Of a DNA stretch of 64,000 nt, positions 17,551 through 26,031 are shown in pieces. The notes beneath the pieces are model-generated. The model saw nothing but the letters and a program-made list of their open reading frames with translations. It did no database searches and was not told the DNA's origin. The translations under genes and the position numbers were made by a program. Within the stretch, counting starts at the first letter, position 1, and each line of letters begins with the position of its first letter. The stretch is from JBPYFK01 sp051984675. GTDB lineage: Bacteria; Actinomycetota; Actinomycetes; Mycobacteriales; Pseudonocardiaceae. The DNA is taken from assembly GCA_051984675.1 (NCBI GenBank), contig JBPYFK010000039.1, positions 9,435 through 73,434 on the forward strand. The letters run 5' to 3'.

Positions 17551-18042
17551 ATGCCACGAACCCCTACTACACCTGGCCGCAGGCCACTTCGTCTGATCGG
17601 GCCAGGCCGGGGAGCGGGACGAGGTTTCGTGGATAGCGGCCGGGAAGCCCTCGCGCACTGGGTCAATGACGCGCCAGTGGAGGCGCCGGAAATGAAACAC
17701 AGCGTCATGCTCCGGGCCTGGCTCGACCACCTAGCGGACCCGGTGGGGCTTCGCGAGATGCTGGAACAGCACATCGAGTACGGGGAGACGATGCGCGCCC
17801 GCGTCCAGGCGGACATGGAAAGCGCCGCGACCAACCCGGACTGGGCTTACCCACAAGCCGTGCTGCGCTGGCGCACGCGCTACCACGAGGCCGAACAGGG
17901 CTTCGCCCAGGAACTGCCCAGCGACATCGACGAACTCGCCGGCAGGTCAGCGGACGCCGGCAAACCCGAGCGGAACCAGTCGAGCGCGCGGCACCAAGAC
18001 CCGCTGACCGATCGCCGAGGGTCCGGTTTCCCTCAGTCCTGA
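17551..18042 (+). pseudogene. C-terminal fragment of a PadR-family regulator
   Basis: The frame encodes the C-terminal helical domain of PadR-type (Vir_act_alpha_C) regulators: DSGREALAHWVNDAPVEAP, then HSVMLRAWLDHLADP and RWRTRYHEAEQ. The DNA-binding winged helix that should precede it is missing; the first 25 residues look non-coding and no PadR N-terminus was found upstream in another frame. It is therefore probably the remains of a regulator. The identity rests on the characteristic mid-protein motifs. Confidence 0.55.
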
Positions 18043-18050
18043 GTGGACTT

Positions 18051-18085
18051 GATGGCCCGTTTGGTCTACATCCGACAGGGCCATC
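18051..18085. terminator. hairpin upstream of the glycosyltransferase operon
   Basis: GATGGCCC (18051-18058) pairs with GGGCCATC (18078-18085) around a 19-base loop, directly after the PadR remnant. It is a plausible terminator separating the remnant from the next operon. No T-run follows. Confidence 0.4.
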
Positions 18086-18202
18086 CCCCGCATTATCAAC
18101 ACATTGCGTGTTCAGTACAGTTCGGAGCGTAGTTGACTCCCGCTCGCTCCGTGCTCCACGGCGGACAGGCGAGAAGGAAACCGGAAAGGCGTCTCACCCC
18201 CT

Positions 18203-19363
18203 ATGCGCGTCCTCGTCACGACCATTCCCGCGTGCGGACACTTCTTCCCGATGGTTGCGCTGAGCTGGGCGCTGAGGTGCGCCGGTCATCAGGTGCTTGT
18301 CGCCGGTCCCCGGTCGATCGCCAAGGAGGCCCGGTTCGCCGGGCTGCCCAGCGCGGTGGTAGGCAGCGCTTCACCGCAGGAGATGTGGGCGAACAGCAGG
18401 AATCCGACCGGCCAGGACAACTGGGCGGTCGCGGAGTTCGGCATCGCCATCGCGGAGCAGACAGTGGACGATCTGCTGGCGCTGGCCGAGGCGTGGCGAC
18501 CCGACGTGGTGATCTCCGAACCCATGGAGCTCACCGGGCCGATCGCCGCCGCCCGCAACAGCATTCCCCTCGTGTCGCACCGCTGGGGGTTGCAGTTCCC
18601 CGAGCACCTACGGACGGTGGTCGCCGCGACCATCATGCCCAGGTTGGCGGCGCTGCACGAGCGCTTCGGCCTCGATCACACCGACCGGCCGGCGGACATG
18701 GTCATCGAGAACTGCCCCCCGAGTCTGCGCCAAGTGGAGACCGAGGGCGCGACATCGATGCGCTATGTCCCCTACTGTGGTGCCGGGATCATGCCGGCGT
18801 GGTTGTTCGAGCCGCGCCACCGGCCCCGGATCTGCGTCTCCATGGGAAGTCTCCCGCTACGGACCGGAATCGACGGCCTGCGACTCACCGTGGACGCACT
18901 GGCCGAGGAGCCGGTGGAGGTCGTCGTCGCCGGCGCCGGGTCGCGCGACTCGGGGCTGGGAACGCTCCCGCCCAACGCACGTGCGGCCGGCTGGCTACCC
19001 CATGACCAGCTCCTGCCGTCCTGCGACGCCGTGGTGCACCACGCCGGAGCGGGGAGTTCGATGGTGTCGCTGATCCACGGGCTCCCGCAGCTGGTCCTTC
19101 CCCAGCTCGGCGACCAGTTCCACAACGCGGACCAGCTGGTCCGGCGCGGGGTCGCGGAGAAGGTCGAGCTGGCCAAACGGTCGGTCGACGCCATTGGCCC
19201 GGCGGTCGCATGCCTGCTGACCCGGCCGGCATACCGTCGCAACGCGCAGGAGGTCCAAGCGGAGATCGCGGCGATGCGACCACCGTCCGATGTGGTCGGG
19301 GATATCGAGAAGGTCGGAGATGTCCAGAAGGTCACCAGGAAACTCGCTGGCGAAAGGCGCTGA
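18203..19363 (+). CDS. GT1-family glycosyltransferase (macrolide/natural-product type)
   Basis: A 386-residue UDP/TDP-sugar-dependent glycosyltransferase with the GT-B fold. The N-terminal half has the acceptor-side TTIPACGHFFPMVALSWAL with H13 as likely catalytic base. The C-terminal half has the nucleotide-sugar motif HHAGAGS (279-285) followed by the acidic/Gln region QLGDQFHNAD (301-310). Such enzymes decorate macrolides, aromatic polyketides or lipids in the cytosol, or inactivate antibiotics by glucosylation. It is the first gene of a tight three-gene operon: its TGA shares a base with the ATG of the hydrolase. The acceptor is unknown. Confidence 0.92.
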   Translation: MRVLVTTIPACGHFFPMVALSWALRCAGHQVLVAGPRSIAKEARFAGLPSAVVGSASPQEMWANSRNPTGQDNWAVAEFGIAIAEQTVDDLLALAEAWRPDVVISEPMELTGPIAAARNSIPLVSHRWGLQFPEHLRTVVAATIMPRLAALHERFGLDHTDRPADMVIENCPPSLRQVETEGATSMRYVPYCGAGIMPAWLFEPRHRPRICVSMGSLPLRTGIDGLRLTVDALAEEPVEVVVAGAGSRDSGLGTLPPNARAAGWLPHDQLLPSCDAVVHHAGAGSSMVSLIHGLPQLVLPQLGDQFHNADQLVRRGVAEKVELAKRSVDAIGPAVACLLTRPAYRRNAQEVQAEIAAMRPPSDVVGDIEKVGDVQKVTRKLAGERR

Positions 19364-20250
19364 TGTCACCGAAGTCCCACGGACTACGAGAACTCCGCAT
19401 CGAAACACCGAGAGGCTGCCTGGGTGCGCTGGAGGTCCACCCGCCGCAGGGCGTGCCCGTCCGGGCGCACGCGATAATGGTCGGGGGATTCCTGTTCGGC
19501 AAGGAGATGTGGATACCGGCCATGCTGCGCCTTGCCCGGCATGGGTACCGCACCTGCGCCTATGACCATCTCGGCATGCCCGACTCCGCCGGCCCGGACG
19601 ATCCGGCTGCCTACACGCTGGAGCTGCTGGCCGGCGACCTGGTCGAAGCGGCTCGCCAATGGGCCAGCGGCGAGCAGGTACACGTGTTGGCGAGCTGTTT
19701 CGGGGGATTCGTGGCCCGCGTGGCGGTGCTGGTCGATCCCGATCTCGCGCGCAGCCTCGTGCTGCTGTCCTCAGGGTCCACTTTGGATGAATCGATCACC
19801 CCTGACCTGGCGGACTACGTGGCGTCGACGCTGTCGACTCAGGGCAGGCAGGGGTTGGTCGACTGCGTGGTCAACCTGCTCGCTCGCGAACCAGAACATC
19901 CACCCAAACTGGGCCGGGCCTTCGAGGTCGTCCGCCGCAACCTCTTCGAAAGCCAACTCCACCATCTCATCGGGTTCGCGCGGGCGGTGGCTACGGCGGA
20001 CTTCCCGGCCACGGAACTGCGTGCGGTCGACATTCCGAAGCTGGTGGCCTACGGCGCCGAGGACGGCGTTTGGACACCAGCGGTGCAAGAAGCGATGGCC
20101 CAGCGGATGGGAGCGGTCACCGTACCCATCACCGGTGCCAAGCACTCCCCCCTGCTGGAGCGCCCGACGAACGCGTCGGCGGTCCTCAAGGACTTCCTGC
20201 ACACCGTCGACGAACAGGCCACCGAGGATCACCGGGTCGTGCGAACATGA
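19363..20250 (+). CDS. alpha/beta hydrolase with a cysteine nucleophile
   Basis: A 295-residue alpha/beta-hydrolase. The nucleophile elbow reads LASCFGGF, which places C112 where serine is usual (small-x-Nu-x-small fits only the Cys). A plausible acid lies in VAYGAEDGVW, and the general base His is in GAKHSPLLE. The oxyanion segment is MVGGFLFGKEMW. Cys-nucleophile members include dienelactone-hydrolase-like enzymes and some thioesterases/acyltransferases, so thioester release or acyl transfer is possible. It is translationally coupled to the upstream glycosyltransferase (TGATG) and overlaps the P450 start (ATGA). Confidence 0.85.
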   Translation: MSPKSHGLRELRIETPRGCLGALEVHPPQGVPVRAHAIMVGGFLFGKEMWIPAMLRLARHGYRTCAYDHLGMPDSAGPDDPAAYTLELLAGDLVEAARQWASGEQVHVLASCFGGFVARVAVLVDPDLARSLVLLSSGSTLDESITPDLADYVASTLSTQGRQGLVDCVVNLLAREPEHPPKLGRAFEVVRRNLFESQLHHLIGFARAVATADFPATELRAVDIPKLVAYGAEDGVWTPAVQEAMAQRMGAVTVPITGAKHSPLLERPTNASAVLKDFLHTVDEQATEDHRVVRT

Positions 20251-21521
20251 CCACGCGGAGCAGCACCACCCAGCACAGACCCACCCGACACGTGGACGAG
20301 GCGGTCGTCCATTTCCAGCGACTCACCAAACCACGCGGTCTCGCGAACCCCTACCCCGAGTACGCCCAGCTGCGCGCGCTCGCCCCGATCCTGAAAAGCC
20401 CGCTTCCGTTCACCCTGGGCGGATACGTCCTGTCCCGCTATCAGGACTGCGCGAAGATGCTCCGCGACCGGACCTTCGTGTCGATGGACCCGCACCGGAT
20501 GGACGTGGTCCACCCCTTCTGGCAAGACAGCGTGACGGCACGCTACGTGCATCAAGGGATCGGATGCCGCAACCCACCGGATCACACGCGGCTTCGCGCG
20601 GCGATGAGCCCGCACTTCACGCCCCGGCGGATCGCCTCGCTGGAGAGCCTGATCAGCGAGATCGTCGACGACCTGCTGGATGACCTGGCCGCGCGCGGGC
20701 GGCGGGAGCCCGTCGACTTCGTCGAGACCGTCGCCGGGCCCTTACCGGTCGCGCTGATGGGGGTGCTCTTCGGCATCGATCTGAGCACCGCGCGCCGGTT
20801 GGCGGCGCTCGGCCATCACACGGCCACCATCCTCGACCTCGTCCGGTCGCCCGCCCAGCAGCGGCGGATGGAGGGGGCGGGCGCCGAGCTGGTCGAGGTG
20901 TTCACCGCGCTGGTCACCGAACGGTCCGGTTCGCCGGACGACAGCCTGCTGTCGTCGGTCATCGAAGCATGTGGTGGGTCTGACGCCGCCGACGACGGCG
21001 AGCTGATCGGCAACTTGATGTTCCTGTTCACCGCCGGGCACGAGACGCTGGTCGGCTTCCTCGGACTGGCCGTGCGCACGCTGCTGGCCGAACCCGAGCA
21101 GGCCGAACTGCTGCGCCAGAATCCCGATCTCGCGGAGTCCGCCGTCGAAGAACTGCTGCGCTATGACGGCTCGATCCAGGTGGCCATCCGCATGGCGGCC
21201 GAGCCGGTGCAGCTCGGGGACCAGCGGATCGAGGCCGGGACGACGGTGCTCGGCCTGCTCGGAGCGGCCAACCGCGACCCGGAGTACGTCCCGAACCCGG
21301 ACACGCTGGACATCACGCGGGAACGGGTCCGGCCGCTGAGTTTCGGCGGCGGTCCGCACTACTGCCTGGGCGCTTTCCTCGCGCGCCTGGAGGCACAAAC
21401 GCTGCTCCCGCGCCTGGTGCGACGATTCCCCAGGATGCGGTTGGCCGATCCGCCCCGTTACCGGTCCCCCGGGACGACGCTGCGCGGTATCGAGCAGCTG
21501 CCGGTGTGGGTCCACGGGTAA
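20247..21521 (+). CDS. cytochrome P450 monooxygenase
   Basis: A 424-residue class I bacterial P450. The heme loop is FGGGPHYCLGAFLARLE with the ligand C373. The I-helix reads FTAGHETLVG (261-270) with the acid-alcohol-like E-T pair, and the K-helix ExxR is E302-R305. Redox partners are not encoded nearby, so ferredoxin must come from elsewhere. The ATG overlaps the hydrolase stop. With the glycosyltransferase it fits a natural-product tailoring or xenobiotic-modification operon. The substrate is unknown. Confidence 0.95.
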   Translation: MTTRSSTTQHRPTRHVDEAVVHFQRLTKPRGLANPYPEYAQLRALAPILKSPLPFTLGGYVLSRYQDCAKMLRDRTFVSMDPHRMDVVHPFWQDSVTARYVHQGIGCRNPPDHTRLRAAMSPHFTPRRIASLESLISEIVDDLLDDLAARGRREPVDFVETVAGPLPVALMGVLFGIDLSTARRLAALGHHTATILDLVRSPAQQRRMEGAGAELVEVFTALVTERSGSPDDSLLSSVIEACGGSDAADDGELIGNLMFLFTAGHETLVGFLGLAVRTLLAEPEQAELLRQNPDLAESAVEELLRYDGSIQVAIRMAAEPVQLGDQRIEAGTTVLGLLGAANRDPEYVPNPDTLDITRERVRPLSFGGGPHYCLGAFLARLEAQTLLPRLVRRFPRMRLADPPRYRSPGTTLRGIEQLPVWVHG

Positions 21522-21556
21522 GGCGGGGCACGCGCTGGCCAGGCTGGAGGCGCAGG

Positions 21557-22795
21557 TCACGGCCTCCGCCGGGCGAAGCGCGGGGCGTGCTCGGGCCTGA
21601 GCCCGACCCCGATGAGGTACGCGGGCACGAAGGAAGCTGGCGGAAAGCGCCGCATCAGCGCCAGCAACGGCTTCGGCGGACCCGTTCGACGTCCGTCCAC
21701 AATGGGCATTGCCAGTGCGCGGTGCAGGACCTGTTGCAGGGACTGGACGACGATGGTCGGCAGCAGCCTGCGGGAACGGACCCGCGCCAACGTCGCGGCC
21801 GTCACCGCCCGCTCCCGCAGCGGTTCGGCGAGCAGGGTCGCTGCGGCCACGGCGTCCTGCACTGCGAGGTTGATACCGACGCCGCCCATCGGTGACATCG
21901 CGTGCGCCGCGTCCCCGATGCACAGCAGGCCATCGATGTGCCAGCGGTTCAACCGGTTCACCCGCACGTCAAGGTGCTTGACGTCGTCCATCGACTCCAG
22001 AGCGTCGACGCGATCCGCCAGCCACGGGACGACTTCCGCGATGTTCCGTCGGAACGCCTCCAGCCCGCTCGCCCGCAACTCGGGATCGGTTCCCTTCTTG
22101 CCGATGTATCCGATCTGCAGGAAGTCGGTGCGCGGGATGATGATCAGGAACCGGCCGTTGCCGGCGTAGGGCATCAGCGCGGCCGGGTTGTCGTCCGGCT
22201 TGCGGGGCAGCCGGAACCACCAGGCGTCGATCGGCACGGGCAGTTCCTTGGGACGCAGTTCAGCCTGGTGGCGCGCGATGGACCAGCGACCGTCGCAGGC
22301 GACCGTCAGGTCGGCGCGGATCTCGCCGGTCGCTCCGGTCTCCGTGCGGTAACGCACCCCGCGTACCTGGCCCGACTCGCGGATCAGGTCTGTCACCTCG
22401 GTCCGCATGCGCAGAGCGAAGGACGGTTCCTCGCTCGCGGCTTCGGCCAACAGGGTGAGGAAATCCCACTGCGGCACGATCGCGACGTACGGGTACGGCA
22501 CCTTCAGTCGTCGCAGGTCACCGATCACCACGCGGCGATGGTCGTCGATCGGGAACGCGATCTCGTGCAGGTGGCTCTGCGGCAGCGCGGCGAACCGCCG
22601 CTGCAAGCCCAGTTCGTCGAGCAACTGGAGAGTCGAGGGATGCACGGTGTCTCCGCGAAAGTCCCGCAGGAAGTCACCGTGCTTCTCCAGCACGGTCACC
22701 GCGATCCCGGCACGAGCGAGCAACAGCCCCAGCACCATCCCGGCCGGTCCGCCCCCGACCACAACACAGGTCGTGCGTTCCTCCATGGCTACCAT
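21557..22795 (-). CDS. FAD-dependent aromatic/UbiH-type monooxygenase
   Basis: A 412-residue flavoprotein of the PHBH/UbiH class. It has the dinucleotide fold VVGGGPAGM (12-20) with the E37 ribose contact and the FRGDTVHPSTLQLLDELGL substrate segment. The second FAD motif is GLLCIGDAAHAMSPMGGVG. It would hydroxylate or epoxidise an aromatic or polyketide substrate using NAD(P)H and oxygen. ATG 22795 has GGTGG upstream; a second ATG lies at 22786. Its gene converges with the glycosyltransferase-hydrolase-P450 operon and diverges from a TetR gene, which probably controls it through a palindrome at 22828-22842. Confidence 0.92.
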   Translation of the reverse strand: MVAMEERTTCVVVGGGPAGMVLGLLLARAGIAVTVLEKHGDFLRDFRGDTVHPSTLQLLDELGLQRRFAALPQSHLHEIAFPIDDHRRVVIGDLRRLKVPYPYVAIVPQWDFLTLLAEAASEEPSFALRMRTEVTDLIRESGQVRGVRYRTETGATGEIRADLTVACDGRWSIARHQAELRPKELPVPIDAWWFRLPRKPDDNPAALMPYAGNGRFLIIIPRTDFLQIGYIGKKGTDPELRASGLEAFRRNIAEVVPWLADRVDALESMDDVKHLDVRVNRLNRWHIDGLLCIGDAAHAMSPMGGVGINLAVQDAVAAATLLAEPLRERAVTAATLARVRSRRLLPTIVVQSLQQVLHRALAMPIVDGRRTGPPKPLLALMRRFPPASFVPAYLIGVGLRPEHAPRFARRRP

Positions 22796-22823
22796 CGCCA
22801 CCAATTCATCGGTCGAAGAAATT

Positions 22824-22842
22824 TTGACAGATAGAGTATCTG
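22824..22842. promoter_or_regulatory. operator/promoter between the FAD monooxygenase and TetR genes
   Basis: CAGATA-GAG-TATCTG (22828-22842) is a perfect palindrome with six-base arms. It overlaps a canonical TTGACA hexamer (22824-22829) reading toward the TetR gene. The site is midway between two divergent start codons, the usual place for a TetR autorepressor operator. Confidence 0.55.
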
Positions 22843-22876
22843 ACACCGCTCCAGATGGATAGTAGTATTCGGTTCC

Positions 22877-23680
22877 ATGGGCGTGAAGGTACTTCCGGCA
22901 CTCGTCGAGGCCGCCGTCGCTGCCGCCCGCGAGCAGGACTGCGATGTGGCCGAGGTGTCGTTGACCGCGATCGCGGAGAAAGCGGGAATGTCCCGCAGCA
23001 CCCTGCTGCGGCGACTCGGCGGCTCCCGCGCGGCGCTCGACGACGCGGTGCGCGCGACGGGCGTCGATCCCGGCGGCAGGCCGCCGGTACGGGAGCGGGC
23101 GATCGACGCCGCTGCCTGGCTGATCAGCGAGCACGGGCTCGGCGCGGTCACGCTGGAAGCGGTGGCCGAGGCAGCCGAGTGCTCGCTGCCCAGCCTGCAC
23201 GCGGTCTTCGACGGCCGGGACGGCCTGCTCACCGCCATCTTCGACCGCTACAGCCCGGTGCTGGACCTGGAACGGCTGGCAGCGCACCCGCCGGAGCGGG
23301 TCGAGGACACCGTCCGGGGCATCTACCGTGCCATGGTCGCGGCATTCGCCCGCGAACCACGGGTCCTGCCGGCGGTGTTCGCCGACCTGTTCAGCCGCCC
23401 GACCGGCCCGGCCAGCCGGATCTTCACGCAGAACTTCCCCCGCCTGCTCGGCGGGGCGGAGGCCCTGCTGATGCCGCAGGTGCGCGCCGGGCGGCTGCGT
23501 GCCCTGCCGCTACCGCTGCTCGTCCAGCTCATGATCGGTCCGCTGGCCACGCACATGCTCCTGCGGCCGATCCTCGAATCCGCGCTGGGCGCGGACGGCC
23601 TGCCCAGCGTGGACGAGACCTGCGAGACGTTCGCGGACGCCTTCCTCCGAGCTGTCCGTGTCGTGCCGGAAGAGAGGTGA
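22877..23680 (+). CDS. TetR-family regulator with two tandem helix-turn-helix units
   Basis: A 267-residue protein that appears to carry two TetR-type DNA-binding units. The first (about 25-55) reads VSLTAIAEKAGMSRSTLLRRL and the second (about 90-120) reads VTLEAVAEAAECSLPSLHAVF followed by DGRDGLLTAIFDRY. The ligand-binding helical domain starts near 125. Most TetR proteins have only one such unit. It diverges from the FAD monooxygenase, and a methyltransferase gene starts five bases after its stop, so it may control both. The first unit could be a degenerate dimer-stabilising copy rather than DNA-binding. Confidence 0.85.
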   Translation: MGVKVLPALVEAAVAAAREQDCDVAEVSLTAIAEKAGMSRSTLLRRLGGSRAALDDAVRATGVDPGGRPPVRERAIDAAAWLISEHGLGAVTLEAVAEAAECSLPSLHAVFDGRDGLLTAIFDRYSPVLDLERLAAHPPERVEDTVRGIYRAMVAAFAREPRVLPAVFADLFSRPTGPASRIFTQNFPRLLGGAEALLMPQVRAGRLRALPLPLLVQLMIGPLATHMLLRPILESALGADGLPSVDETCETFADAFLRAVRVVPEER

Positions 23681-23685
23681 GGGAC

Positions 23686-24186
23686 ATGCGGAAACGCACT
23701 GCCGCCCTCGGGAGCGCGGTGTTCTTCCTAGTCGGACCGGGCTGCGTCGTCGGCCTGGTTCCCTGGCTGCTGACCGGTTGGCGGCTGGCGAACCCGCTCC
23801 CCCACTGGATGCCGTTCCGTCTGGTCGGCGTGCTGCTCATCCTGGCCGGGGTAAGCGTCTTGATCCAAGCGTTCGTGCGGTTCGTCGTGGAAGGCTTCGG
23901 AACCCCGGTCCCAGTCGCCGCACCCGAGCATCTCGTCGTGGGTGGCCTTTACCGGCATGTCCGCAATCCCATGTATGTGGCGCTGCTGGCGATCGTCGTC
24001 GGGCAGGCTCTGCTGTTCGGGCAGCTCGGTCCGGCGGTCTACGCCGCCGTCCTCTGGGGCGTTGCCGCGGCGTTCGTGCGTTGGCGCGAAGAGCCCGTCC
24101 TCGCTCGCCGATTCGGCGCCGAATACGACGCCTACCGGCTCGCTGTGCCCGCCTGGTGGCCGCGGTTGCGGCCCTGGCAGCCGTGA
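23686..24186 (+). CDS. ICMT/PEMT-like integral membrane methyltransferase
   Basis: A 166-residue membrane methyltransferase of the isoprenylcysteine carboxyl / phospholipid methyltransferase superfamily. It has four to five hydrophobic helices. The SAM-binding signature is GLYRHVRNPMYVALLAIVVG, with the distal EEPVLARRFGAEYDAYRLAV. It follows the TetR gene by five bases and is co-transcribed. In bacteria such proteins methylate lipids, carboxylates or polyketide groups; the substrate here is not known. Confidence 0.87.
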   Translation: MRKRTAALGSAVFFLVGPGCVVGLVPWLLTGWRLANPLPHWMPFRLVGVLLILAGVSVLIQAFVRFVVEGFGTPVPVAAPEHLVVGGLYRHVRNPMYVALLAIVVGQALLFGQLGPAVYAAVLWGVAAAFVRWREEPVLARRFGAEYDAYRLAVPAWWPRLRPWQP

Positions 24187-24285
24187 GCCTGGCAGGTTCG
24201 CGGCGTGCCGGCCGCGATGGCGGTGAGTAGCGTGGACTCTAGTGGGGGTTCCTCTCGCCGGAGATCTCCGCCGATTGGAGTTTCG

Positions 24286-25050
24286 ATGGACGCGCACGCG
24301 CAGATCATCGCCGATCCCAGGTACGCGACGGCGCACTTCATCGCGCCGAACACCCGGGGATACATCCACTTGGGCGCGGAGGTGAATGCCCCCGCCCGCC
24401 CCGGGCCGATCCTCCGGCGTGGCCCGGAGAAGACCGGCCTGGAAGCCCGGCTCAAGGGACTGGGCCGGCAGCTCGAACAGACTCTCGACGTCCAGAAGGT
24501 GACGGTCTACGACGCCGTCGTCATCCCCCCGCTGGAACGGCTCCCGGTGGTCAAGGAACAGGCGAGCACGATCGAGATCCCCCGGTTCGACGTCGTGGTC
24601 CTCGTCGAGACCACTTCCCCGGACGCTATCGCCGGGGTGCGGGCCCTGCCGGAGTACCAAGTGCTGGAGGACACGCTCCGCATCGCGTCCAACCGAACGC
24701 TGGTCACGACCGCTCGCAACGCCAAGCGCATCGCTGAGGTGGACAGGACGCGAAAGGGCACGTTCCTGTTCAACTATTTCGTCGCGGATGACGCGGAGGT
24801 CGTGCTCGATCTGTTCGACTACCTGGCGGGCTGGTACGAGACCGAGATGCGACTGGACAACTCGACCCTGCTGGTGCCGCTGGACGGGGAGAAAGCGGAC
24901 TACGCGGCCATCAACCACGCGCGCCTGCCCATGAGCCCGCCGCGGTTCGCCCTGCGCCAGTTCTCGAAGAAGAGCTTCCGAAACTACATCCTGGCCAATC
25001 TCCGGGCCAACCGGGTCGGGGCAATGCCGGTGCTGTACCGCCTCGCGTGA
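24286..25050 (+). CDS. conserved hypothetical protein, two-domain, function unknown
   Basis: A 254-residue protein I cannot assign. It has no signal peptide or membrane helix. The layout suggests two alpha/beta halves, one around FDVVVLVETTSPDAIAGVRA and a second around GTFLFNYFVADDAEVVLDLF, each a strand followed by a helix as in dimeric alpha-beta-barrel (ferredoxin-like) folds. A basic C-terminus (FSKKSFRNYILANLRANR) follows. ATG 24286 has TTGGAG upstream. It lies alone between the methyltransferase and a broken methyltransferase remnant. The fold suggestion is weak inference. Confidence 0.7.
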   Translation: MDAHAQIIADPRYATAHFIAPNTRGYIHLGAEVNAPARPGPILRRGPEKTGLEARLKGLGRQLEQTLDVQKVTVYDAVVIPPLERLPVVKEQASTIEIPRFDVVVLVETTSPDAIAGVRALPEYQVLEDTLRIASNRTLVTTARNAKRIAEVDRTRKGTFLFNYFVADDAEVVLDLFDYLAGWYETEMRLDNSTLLVPLDGEKADYAAINHARLPMSPPRFALRQFSKKSFRNYILANLRANRVGAMPVLYRLA

Positions 25051-25115
25051 ACCCGGTTGGATGGGGGCGATGACGAACACGCCCGCCGACATCGCGCACG
25101 TCACCTCCGGCGCTC

Positions 25116-25349
25116 GCCAGCAACGGACTGTCCTCAGTAGACTTCGTCGCCCGGGTCGCATGCATCGGAAACCTCGACAAGGACCGCTGGTGACCGCCGG
25201 TGGAGCAGGTCGCGCCCAGGATGATCGCGAGCGGAGCCATCAACGAGCGCGACCTCGACGAGTTCCGTGCGCTGTTGGACACTCCCGAGTTCGTCGACCT
25301 GCCACAGTTCGCCCTGGCGGCCTGGGGTCAGCGCCCTTCGCCTCGATAG
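25116..25349 (+). pseudogene. C-terminal remnant of a SAM-dependent methyltransferase, in-frame stop
   Basis: One reading frame encodes ASNGLSSVDFVARVACIG, then an in-frame TGA at 25191-25193, then APRMIASGAINERDLDEF, RALLDTPEFVDLPQ and AAWGQRP before a stop. This is the typical end of class I (UbiE-like) methyltransferases, which close with a WGRRP-like motif. The SAM-binding N-terminal domain is absent. A GTG at 25200 could express the last 49 codons, but a functional product is unlikely. Confidence 0.55.
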
Positions 25350-25354
25350 CTCGA

Positions 25355-25975
25355 CTATTCGAAACGCACCGTGTCACCCGCGCCTTGACGGATCACCTCC
25401 GGCTCACCGCCAGAGTAGTCGATCACCGTGGTCGGCACGGTGCCACAGTCACCGGAGTCAATGACGGCATCCACCGCATGATCGAGCTGTTCTTTGATCT
25501 CCCATCCCTGTGTTAACGGTTCGTCGAGGCCTGGCAACAGCAAGGTGGTCGACAGCAGGGGTTCGCCGAGTTCCTCCAGCAAGGCTTGGGTGACGACGTG
25601 TTCGGGAATCCGGGCGCCGACGGTCTTCTTCTTCGGATGCATCAACCTGCGCGGTACCTCCTTGGTCGCGGGCAGGATGAACGTATAGCTGCCGGGCGTG
25701 GAGGCTTTGATCGCGCGAAAGACCGCGTTGTCCACGTGCACGAACTGGCCGAGTTGCGCGAAGTCCCGGCACATCAACGTGAAGTGGTGGCGGTCGCCGA
25801 GGCGACGGATCTCCCTGATCCGATCGAGTCCCTCCTTGTTGCCCAGTTGGCACCCCAGCGCATAGCAGGAGTCCGTCGGATAGGCGATCAGCCCGCCCGA
25901 GCGCAGCAGATCCACGACCTTGTCGATCGACCGCCGCTGTGGATTCACCGGATGTACGTCGAAATACGTCGCCAT
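25355..25975 (-). CDS. Sua5/YciO/YrdC-family L-threonylcarbamoyladenylate synthase-like protein
   Basis: A 206-residue protein of the YrdC fold, closest in layout to YciO. It has the N-terminal lysine/nucleotide region GGLIAYPTDSCYALGC, the RHHFTLMCRDFAQL loop, PGSYTFILPATKEVPRRL and the late GARIPEHVVTQALLEELGEPLLSTT split over two elements. Sua5 members make threonylcarbamoyl-AMP for tRNA t6A37; YciO-type paralogues have weaker or unknown activity. The main genomic Sua5 is probably elsewhere, since this gene lies in an accessory context. No operon partner is seen. Confidence 0.88.
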   Translation of the reverse strand: MATYFDVHPVNPQRRSIDKVVDLLRSGGLIAYPTDSCYALGCQLGNKEGLDRIREIRRLGDRHHFTLMCRDFAQLGQFVHVDNAVFRAIKASTPGSYTFILPATKEVPRRLMHPKKKTVGARIPEHVVTQALLEELGEPLLSTTLLLPGLDEPLTQGWEIKEQLDHAVDAVIDSGDCGTVPTTVIDYSGGEPEVIRQGAGDTVRFE

Positions 25976-26031
25976 GAACTGAGGGTAAACGTGCCCCGGG
26001 GCTCGTGTCCCCTCTGTGCGGCCCGCGACTC

